A DNA stretch of 11,983 nucleotides from a bacterium. Lineage in GTDB: Bacteria; 4484-113; JAFGCY01. The notes under the pieces are model-generated. The model was not told where the DNA came from and did not search any database. It worked only from the letters and a program-made list of their open reading frames with translations. The translations under genes were made by a program, and so were the position numbers. Position 1 is the first letter of the stretch. Every line of letters starts with the position of its first letter. The stretch is from positions 1 through 11,983 of the forward strand of contig JADZFO010000004.1 of assembly GCA_020849855.1 (NCBI GenBank), given 5' to 3'. Below, piece by piece: positions 7,683 to 11,983 of the stretch.

Positions 7683-8656
7683 ATAGCGCAGCGCGGCGAT
7701 CGAGCTGTCCAGGTAGCGACCGCCGGCCGGCCGTTGACCACCGCCAGCGAGGTGTAAAGCCCGCTCGGGCTGGCGCTGTCGAGCGTCTGCGCGGCGCCGA
7801 AGGGCTGCACGATCAGGCTCTGGCTGGCGGTCGCCGTCTGGCCCGAGGCATCCGTCACCCGCAGGCCAAGGCTGAGCGTACCGGGCTGGGCCGGATAGGT
7901 GCTGTAGGCGCTGATCGCGCCGCCGTCGGTCTCAAAGCTGCCGTCGCCATCGCTGTCCCACTCATAGCGGACGATGCTGCCCTCCGGATCGCTGCTGAAG
8001 CTGCCGTCCATCACAACCTCTTCGCCCACATCCACCGTCCCCGGCGAAAGCTGCAGCACGGCCAGCGGCGCAGCGCCGGAGTAAAGCTGGATCGAGCGCA
8101 GGCTGACCCCGCTGTCGTCGCTGACGGCAATGGCCAGCAGCAGGCGGTCAGCGGGGCCGTAGTAGGCCGCTGCATCGGCGATGCTGGCCTCATCCAGGTT
8201 CTCCAGCCGCTGCCAGTCCCAGCGGCCGCTGGCAAAGTTGCCCAGGGCCAGCCAGGCATGGCCGGCACCCGGCGGGACTTCCCACAGCAGGTTTATCAGC
8301 AGGCCGCTGTCCGGCGCGGGCAGGGTGAAGTCCCAGACCGCATAGGCCATGGCCTCCAGGCCGCCGGCGCCGGGCAGGGGGCTGAACTGCAGCTCCGGCC
8401 CGTTCACGCTGACCTGCGAACTGGGCAGCGCCGCGGCATAGTCCGCCCCGTCCTTATAGCCCTCGGCCTGGCTGAAGCTGGGGCCGCGCCTGGCGTCCAG
8501 GCGCTGAAGCATCTGCATTGGAGTCATGCTCTGCAGGGACCCCGGCAGGGCCGCCCACGGCCGCTCAGGCTCTCCGGGCAGGGGCTGCGCCTGGCGGGAG
8601 CAGGCACAGCTCAGCGCCGCAAGCAGAAAGGCGAGAAGGAGCAGCAGAGGTCGCAT
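7439..8656 (-). CDS. Lipoprotein D, 5' part up to a frameshift
   Basis: The ATG at 8656 is chosen because it opens a classic lipoprotein signal (MRPLLLLLAFLLAALSCACS, lipid Cys at 17 or 19) and has GGAG five bases upstream. A longer in-frame start at 8863 would run inside the divergent carboxylase gene. Residues about 55-195 resemble the N-terminal domain of A and B (RRGPSFSQAEGYKDGADY; MAYAVWDFTLP; SIQLYSG). One PKD domain spans about 195-285 (YEWDSDGDG; LGLRVTDASG). The propeller starts at 286 with closing strand FGAAQTLDSASPSG and reaches GRPAVA at residue 314. There a single base is missing and the frame runs on as unrelated Arg/Ala-rich sequence to a stop at 7439 (405 residues if translated). 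The intact ancestor would be 627 residues (6774-8656). The frameshift is either a true mutation or a sequence error. A truncated product would keep lipid anchor, N-domain and PKD but lose nearly all of the propeller. Confidence 0.85.
   Translation of the reverse strand: MRPLLLLLAFLLAALSCACSRQAQPLPGEPERPWAALPGSLQSMTPMQMLQRLDARRGPSFSQAEGYKDGADYAAALPSSQVSVNGPELQFSPLPGAGGLEAMAYAVWDFTLPAPDSGLLINLLWEVPPGAGHAWLALGNFASGRWDWQRLENLDEASIADAAAYYGPADRLLLAIAVSDDSGVSLRSIQLYSGAAPLAVLQLSPGTVDVGEEVVMDGSFSSDPEGSIVRYEWDSDGDGSFETDGGAISAYSTYPAQPGTLSLGLRVTDASGQTATASQSLIVQPFGAAQTLDSASPSGLYTSLAVVNGRPAVATWTARSPRCAMCARRTAQAAPGRPRSPSTAPAARASITRWSSSTAGRRSLTARSATLSCAMPGPAMPTAAPGARRRSWTAPTLPASTARWP
7713..7717 (-). other. 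Single-base frameshift in lipoprotein D
   Basis: On the minus strand the sequence reads GTCGCTACCTGGAC. Paralogous units have PAVAY at this place, which needs one additional base between GC and TACCTG. Inserting one base here joins the two reading frames into 628 codons and gives the normal seven residues between the Tyr and LRY. The position is therefore fixed to within about two bases. Confidence 0.85.
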
Positions 8657-8692
8657 ACGGACTCCGGGACTGCAGCACTGCAGCCAGGGCGC

Positions 8693-8698
8693 AGTATA
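8693..8698 (-). promoter_or_regulatory. Candidate -10 box (TATACT) for lipoprotein D
   Basis: On the minus strand TATACT (five of six consensus bases) lies 36 bases before the ATG at 8656, leaving a leader of about 30 bases that contains the GGAG ribosome site. It faces away from the carboxylase TATAAT 32 bases off, so the 87-bp gap looks like a compact divergent promoter. No clear -35 is seen. Confidence 0.4.
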
Positions 8699-8730
8699 AC
8701 CCGGCGGGGCGGTTGCCCTGCAGGCGCAGC

Positions 8731-8736
8731 TATAAT
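8731..8736 (+). promoter_or_regulatory. Consensus -10 box (TATAAT) directly before the carboxylase gene
   Basis: A perfect TATAAT ends seven bases before the ATG at 8744, so transcription would start at or within a base or two of the start codon. No Shine-Dalgarno fits between them and no good -35 is visible at normal spacing. This suggests a leaderless mRNA, which is an inference. A more distant promoter with an unrecognised ribosome site is the alternative. Confidence 0.6.
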
Positions 8737-8743
8737 TTGCGCC

Positions 8744-10312
8744 ATGGCTCTCAACTACCGGGATCTGGGCGGCGATTCCACCCAGCGCCGCATCCAGAAG
8801 CTCAAGGAACTGCACGAACGCGCCAGCCAGGGCGGCGGCCTCGAGGCCATCGACAAGCAGCACGAGCGCCGCAAGCTGACGGCCCGCGAGCGCCTGGACC
8901 TGCTGCTGGATATCGACTCCTTCCAGGAAGTCGGCAAGTTCGTCTCCTCCAAGAGCAACCCGATCCCCGGCGACGGCGTGGTGACCGGCTTTGGCACGGT
9001 CAACGGCCAGCGCATCGGCGTCTACAGCCAGGACTTCACCGTGATGGGCGGCTCACTGGGCCGCAGCCACGCCGACAAGATCTGCAAGATCCAGGACGCC
9101 TGCGTCGCCGCCGGCATCCCCCTGATCGGCATCAACGACAGCGGCGGCGCGCGGATCCAGGAGGGCGTGGTCAGCCTCGGCGGCTATGCCGACATCTTCT
9201 ACCGCAACGTGCTGGCCAGCGGCGTGATCCCCCAGATCAGCGCCATCATGGGCCCCTGCGCCGGCGGCGCGGTTTACTCCCCGGCGCTGACCGACTTCGT
9301 TTTCATGGTCCGCGAGACCAGCTTCATGTTCCTCACCGGCCCCGACGTGATCAAGGAGGTCCTCAACGAGGACGTCACCTTCGAGGAGCTGGGCGGCGCC
9401 ATCACCCACAACCAGAAGTCCGGCGTGGCCCATATGAGCGCGAAGAACGAGCTGGAGTGCATCCAGCAGATCAAGCGCCTGCTCTCCTTCCTGCCGGGCA
9501 ACAACCTGGAGGACCCGCCCTTCCTGGACATCGGCGACCCGGTGAACCGCCGCGAGGAGAAGCTGGCCTCGATGGTCCCCGACGACCCCAACAAGCCCTA
9601 TGACATGAAGGAAGTCATCAACCTGGTGGTGGACCGCGACTCCTTCTTCGAGATCCAGCCGCTCTATGCCCCGAACATGATCACGGCCTTCGCCCGCCTG
9701 GGCGGTCATGTCATCGGCATCATCGCCAACCAGCCGCGCGAGCTGGCCGGCTGCCTGGACATCAACGGCTCGGTCAAGGGCGCGCGCTTCATCCGCTTCT
9801 GCGACGCCTTCAACATCCCCATTGTGACCTTCCAGGATGTGCCGGGCTTCCTGCCGGGCACCAACCAGGAGTGGCTGGGCATCATCAAGCACGGCGCCAA
9901 GCTGCTCTATGCCTACTGCGAGGCGACGGTGCCGCTGCTGAACGTCACCACCCGCAAGAGCTATGGCGGCGCCTACTGCGTCATGAGCAGTAAGCAGGTC
10001 GGCGGCGACTGGAACCTGGCCTGGCCCACCGGCGAGATCGCGGTGATGGGCGCCAAGGGCGCGGTGAAGATCATCAAGCGCAAGGAGCTGGCGGCGGCCA
10101 AGAACCAGAAGGACAAGGCCGAGCTGACCAAGAAGCTGGAAGACGAGTACAAGGCCGATTTCCTGCACCCCTACCTCGCGGCGGAGGTGGGCTATATGGA
10201 CGACATCATCGACCCGCGGGACACCCGCCCGAAGCTGATCAGCGGCCTGGAGATGCTGAAGAACAAGAGCCTGCAGCTCCCGCGCAGAAAGCATGGGAAC
10301 GTGCCGCTGTAA
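8744..10312 (+). CDS. pccB: Acyl-CoA carboxylase carboxyltransferase subunit (propionyl-CoA carboxylase beta type)
   Basis: This 522-residue cytoplasmic protein has the usual length for the family. It should transfer the carboxyl group from a biotin carrier to an acyl-CoA, most likely propionyl-CoA, giving methylmalonyl-CoA. The N-terminal half carries LTARERLDLLLD, the NDSGGARIQEGV segment (about 131-142) and the oxyanion-hole motif GPCAGGAVYSPALTDF (170-185). The C-terminal half carries DVPGFLPG (365-372), the second oxyanion motif TRKSYGGAYCVM (403-414) and GDWNLAWPTGEIAVMGA. Asp422 lies at the position equivalent, as I recall, to the substrate-selecting Asp422 of Streptomyces PccB. The C-terminus HGNVPL is typical of PccB and methylmalonyl-CoA decarboxylase alpha chains. 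A methylmalonyl-CoA decarboxylase alpha (mmdA) or generic AccD-like role is the alternative. No biotin carboxylase or carrier partner is in the window. It is flanked by divergent and convergent lipoprotein genes, so it is likely transcribed alone. There is no clear Shine-Dalgarno; see the -10 box entry. Confidence 0.95.
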   Translation: MALNYRDLGGDSTQRRIQKLKELHERASQGGGLEAIDKQHERRKLTARERLDLLLDIDSFQEVGKFVSSKSNPIPGDGVVTGFGTVNGQRIGVYSQDFTVMGGSLGRSHADKICKIQDACVAAGIPLIGINDSGGARIQEGVVSLGGYADIFYRNVLASGVIPQISAIMGPCAGGAVYSPALTDFVFMVRETSFMFLTGPDVIKEVLNEDVTFEELGGAITHNQKSGVAHMSAKNELECIQQIKRLLSFLPGNNLEDPPFLDIGDPVNRREEKLASMVPDDPNKPYDMKEVINLVVDRDSFFEIQPLYAPNMITAFARLGGHVIGIIANQPRELAGCLDINGSVKGARFIRFCDAFNIPIVTFQDVPGFLPGTNQEWLGIIKHGAKLLYAYCEATVPLLNVTTRKSYGGAYCVMSSKQVGGDWNLAWPTGEIAVMGAKGAVKIIKRKELAAAKNQKDKAELTKKLEDEYKADFLHPYLAAEVGYMDDIIDPRDTRPKLISGLEMLKNKSLQLPRRKHGNVPL

Positions 10313-10336
10313 ACCGGCCCACGCTGCCGAGCTGGT

Positions 10337-10502
10337 GTCAACCACCAAAGCACGAAAGCACCAAAGGAAGACTGGCCGGATGGGCCGTGCTTGCCACGGC
10401 CCGCGGCAGGACATGACCTTCGCTGCCGGGATTCCTGATGCCGGTCTGTCGACCGGCGATCCGCTTCATTCTTCTTAGTGTCTTTGTGCCTTGGTGGTTG
10501 AC
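10337..10502. repeat. Inverted-repeat element with two internal hairpins
   Basis: The 201-bp gap between the convergent carboxylase and E genes is mostly this element. The ends are an imperfect inverted repeat of 32-34 bases. The outer 12 (GTCAACCACCAA) are identical, then come variants of GGCACAAAGACAC. Between them are two perfect hairpins: GGGCCGTG/CACGGCCC (10382-10402) and GCCGGTC/GACCGGC (10440-10457). The whole could fold as a three-way junction or be a small non-autonomous mobile element. No target-site duplication is evident. It may help separate converging transcripts, but neither strand has a T tract after a hairpin. Confidence 0.7.
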
Positions 10503-10513
10503 TACGCTTCAGC

Positions 10514-11026
10514 TCAGGGCAGCACTTCGATCTGCAGTTCGCGTACGCTCTCGCTCGGCCAGAACCCGTCGGGCGAACCGGCGAAGAAGCGCAACGTAAT
10601 GATCCCCGTGGCTTCCGGCGCCAGAAGATAGAAGTACGCATGTCTGCCCTGCCAGGCGCTGTAGCTGCGTGCAGCCATAGTCTGGGGGTCGATTTCAGCC
10701 AGCGCTTGGCGCACCTCGTCCACCGTCGGCAAGGGACCGCCAGGTGTATAAATGCTCGCCGGAATGGGCAGCAATTCGCCGGCCGAACTGCCAAAGTGCG
10801 GGTCATGTGTCGAGTCGTCATGCCCGTATCTGGGGTCCTGGCTGAACATGCCGCTGCCGAATTCGCAGTCAACCAGGATCAGGTCCCCGGTGTGCACAGC
10901 TTTGCTCGAGAGGGTCACGGTTTCGATAGTCGTCCGCTGCACCGGCGACACTTGGATCGTCTCACCCCCGCAGGAGCCCAGCAAGAGCACTATGCCTGAC
11001 AAGCAAGTAAACAAACACAGCCTCAT
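10514..11026 (-). CDS. Small lipoprotein E (paralogue of F)
   Basis: This protein has 170 residues from the ATG at 11026. That start has GAGGTG ideally placed (11031-11036), whereas the in-frame GTG at 11038 overlaps this site. The signal peptide ends LGSC with Cys19 as lipid site. The mature part looks all-beta: a TGDLILVDCEFG strand (46-57), a Asp/His-rich insert (64-77, DPRYGHDDSTHDPH), SSAGELLPI (80-88), a YTP motif (93-95), YSAW...HAYFYLLAP (122-137) and a closing strand LQIEVLP. The SSAGE to YxP spacing and the order of the other motifs match F, so the two are tandem duplicates. I do not recognise the family; an Ig-like fold and a surface or periplasmic role are guesses. The Asp/His cluster could bind metal, which is also a guess. 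The gene lies 46 bp downstream of F, probably in one operon, and ends 11 bp before the inverted-repeat element. Confidence 0.85.
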   Translation of the reverse strand: MRLCLFTCLSGIVLLLGSCGGETIQVSPVQRTTIETVTLSSKAVHTGDLILVDCEFGSGMFSQDPRYGHDDSTHDPHFGSSAGELLPIPASIYTPGGPLPTVDEVRQALAEIDPQTMAARSYSAWQGRHAYFYLLAPEATGIITLRFFAGSPDGFWPSESVRELQIEVLP

Positions 11027-11030
11027 GTCC

Positions 11031-11036
11031 CACCTC
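11031..11036 (-). promoter_or_regulatory. Ribosome binding site fixing the start of lipoprotein E
   Basis: GAGGTG lies four bases before the ATG at 11026, and the same GGTGGGA context precedes F. It overlaps the alternative GTG at 11038, which argues for the shorter protein. Confidence 0.7.
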
Positions 11037-11072
11037 ACTGGTTCTTATCAGCGCTCCGCAGCCTGACGCCGG

Positions 11073-11594
11073 CTACCTGACCCACAGCACAGCTTCCTTG
11101 CTTTCAGAGTAGAACCCGCCGCCGCCGCTGCCGTTGAAGCTGACGTTGATGCTGCTGCCGGCGGGCTGCTCGCCGGGGATGCGCAGCAGGAAGTAGTAGG
11201 CATCCCCGATACGTGCACCAAAGAGGCTATAGGACGGAATCGGCGGATTGTGACTGGCGGGAAGCTCCGCTTTGGCCGCCTCGAAACTTGGCGGCGGGTC
11301 CGCCGGGCTGTAGAAGTCCGGCAGCAGCGGCACAAACTCACCAGCGCTGGACCTGAATTCGGGCTCCTGGGCGTCTGCAGTGATTCCGCCTTCGACGTGA
11401 ATCGTCCGGGTCGCCACCCGTGCTTTGATCAGCACGGTCTCTCCGGGCTGCGGCAGCGGGGGCGTGAAGGAGATGTCCTTTACTACTTCGGCGCTTACCG
11501 GTGTTCCACCAGCCAAAGGCAGACGGCCACAGCCCAGTGCGAGCAACGACAAAAACACTGCGGCCAGCCCGAGAAGAGAACGCGAAAGCAACAT
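11073..11594 (-). CDS. Small lipoprotein F (paralogue of E)
   Basis: This 173-residue protein has GGGAGGTG six bases before its ATG, the strongest ribosome site in the window. The signal peptide ends LALGC, with Cys22 the likely lipid site (slightly off the usual lipobox). The mature protein has a PGETVLIKARV strand (50-60), EFRSSAGEFVPLL (79-91), FYSPADPPP (94-102), YSLFGARIGDAYYFLLRIPG, a Gly/Ser turn (SFNGSGGGGFYS) and the closing strand AVLWVR. Motif order and spacing parallel E, but E has an Asp/His insert that F lacks. The pattern suggests a single beta-sandwich domain on a lipid anchor; this is inferred, and I cannot assign a named family. It is the first gene of a probable two-gene unit with E. 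A TATAAG box lies upstream at 11617-11622. Confidence 0.87.
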   Translation of the reverse strand: MLLSRSLLGLAAVFLSLLALGCGRLPLAGGTPVSAEVVKDISFTPPLPQPGETVLIKARVATRTIHVEGGITADAQEPEFRSSAGEFVPLLPDFYSPADPPPSFEAAKAELPASHNPPIPSYSLFGARIGDAYYFLLRIPGEQPAGSSINVSFNGSGGGGFYSESKEAVLWVR

Positions 11595-11616
11595 ATCCCA
11601 CCTCCCTTGTCACTAG

Positions 11617-11622
11617 CTTATA
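11617..11622 (-). promoter_or_regulatory. Candidate -10 box (TATAAG) for the F-E operon
   Basis: TATAAG matches five of six consensus bases and sits 22 bases before the F start codon, leaving room for a short leader with the GGGAGG site. The only -35-like hexamer, TGCACA, lies at a short 15-base spacing, so support is modest. Confidence 0.4.
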
Positions 11623-11754
11623 CCCGCAATACTTCACTGTGCATTAGTCCGTAAGACGGGCGCAGGCCCGCATAGTCCGTCCCGAGTGAAACGGGGCGCG
11701 GCCTTTGTTACGTCGCTGGCTGCCTGGTATGGCCCGGCGCTCCGAACGCATTCC

Positions 11755-11819
11755 CCTTGGTGTCTTTCTGCCTTGGTGGTTGAAAATCCCTGAACCACAA
11801 AGACACAAAGGCACGAAGG
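11755..11819. repeat. Imperfect palindrome of the same repeat family
   Basis: Arms 11755-11782 and 11792-11819 pair at 22 of 28 positions around a nine-base loop. The arm core (AACCACCAAGGCA, AAAG, CAC) matches the arms of the element at 10337-10502. It lies in the 289-bp gap between the F start and the insertion sequence. The rest of that gap (11623-11754) holds only two small GC-rich hairpins (such as CGGGC/GCCCG at 11657-11670) and no credible gene. Confidence 0.7.
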
Positions 11820-11880
11820 AAATCCAGTCAGGATGCAGGGCCCTAAGTGCGGTGATCTGGACTTCCCCCGATTTCACGCC

Positions 11881-11983
11881 TGTCTAGTTAAGCACGGGAT
11901 GAAGCTTCTCGAACTGTTCAGGGCTGACATTTCCGAGCGAGGAGTGCAGCCTTTTGCAGTTGTAGAAGTTGTCGATGTAGTCA
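11881..11983 (-). mobile_element. Terminus of an IS3-family insertion sequence (runs off window)
   Basis: The transposase stop codon lies within a few bases of a 5'-TGTCTAGTT end, the TG...CA type of terminus common in IS3 elements, so the boundary is probably at 11881. The rest of the element is to the right. No target duplication can be checked here. Confidence 0.6.
11884..11983 (-). CDS. IS3-family transposase, C-terminal end (partial)
   Basis: The last 32 codons before a TAG stop at 11884-11886 read DYIDNFYNCKRLHSSLG followed by NVSPEQFEKLHPVLN. The YNxxRxHSSLGxxSPxxFE pattern is the conserved tail of the IS3-family OrfB integrase-core transposase, just after the catalytic Glu. The catalytic DDE residues, the start and the OrfA frame lie outside the window, so it cannot be said whether the element is intact. 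Confidence 0.85.
   Translation of the reverse strand, partial: DYIDNFYNCKRLHSSLGNVSPEQFEKLHPVLN

Noticed and set aside
7700-7730. Programmed ribosomal frameshifting in lipoprotein D
   Set aside because: No X-XXY-YYZ slippery heptamer, internal ribosome site or downstream pseudoknot is evident at the shift point.
8258-8743. Upstream extension of the carboxylase frame
   Set aside because: The frame is open, but the added sequence is antisense to lipoprotein D and has no similarity to carboxyltransferases. The family N-terminus fits the ATG at 8744.
8657-8863. Upstream extension of lipoprotein D to an ATG at 8863
   Set aside because: It would place the signal peptide inside the protein and overlap the first 120 bases of the divergent carboxylase gene. 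The ATG at 8656 has the signal peptide and a ribosome site.
9053-10414. Minus-strand open frame of 453 codons opposite the carboxylase
   Set aside because: It is opposite a clearly conserved enzyme gene and its Ala/Val/Asp-rich composition is typical of an antisense frame of GC-rich coding DNA.
11027-11038. GTG start for lipoprotein E at 11038
   Set aside because: The GTG overlaps the ribosome site GAGGTG that serves the ATG at 11026; the parallel site in F supports the ATG.
11644-11877. Minus-strand 77-codon frame upstream of F
   Set aside because: It reads through the palindromic repeat (SFVPLCLCGSG...), has no ribosome site, and its composition follows the repeat rather than a protein.

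Overview
High-GC bacterial DNA from an organism I cannot name. Most of the window codes for exported lipoproteins. The signs of a bacterium are cysteine-terminated type II signal peptides, purine-rich Shine-Dalgarno sites, a TATAAT-type -10 box, intrinsic terminators and an IS3-type transposase end. Nothing visible fixes the phylum.

Region 1 (1-8656, all minus strand) is a tandem array of four related large lipoproteins, called A to D here: A (1-1003, runs off the left edge), B (1210-3861), C (4089-6563) and D (6774-8656, broken by a one-base frameshift). The shared plan is signal peptide and lipidated Cys, an N-terminal domain, one to three PKD-type domains, then a repeat domain at the C-terminus. 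In B, C and D the repeat domain counts to exactly seven units. The last unit is incomplete, and the missing strand sits just before the first unit. That is the signature of a seven-bladed beta-propeller closed by a molecular 'velcro'. A, B and D share one N-terminal domain; C has a different one plus a Gly/Asp linker. The genes are separated by 206-227 bp. B and C each end at a good terminator, so they look separately transcribed rather than one operon.

Region 2 (8744-10312, plus strand) is an intact acyl-CoA carboxylase carboxyltransferase subunit of the PccB/MmdA type. It diverges from D across 87 bp and has TATAAT placed so close to its ATG that the mRNA may be leaderless.

Region 3 (10313-11594) holds two small tandem paralogous lipoproteins, E and F (minus strand, 46 bp apart). 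They converge on the carboxylase across a 201-bp gap filled by an inverted-repeat element with two internal hairpins. A related imperfect palindrome lies at 11755-11819.

Region 4 (11881-11983) is the terminus of an IS3-family insertion sequence entering from the right.

The lipoproteins probably act together or in parallel at the cell surface or periplasm, as binding or adhesion scaffolds. This is inference from architecture; no enzymatic motif is visible in them. The carboxylase is metabolic and has no evident functional link to them.
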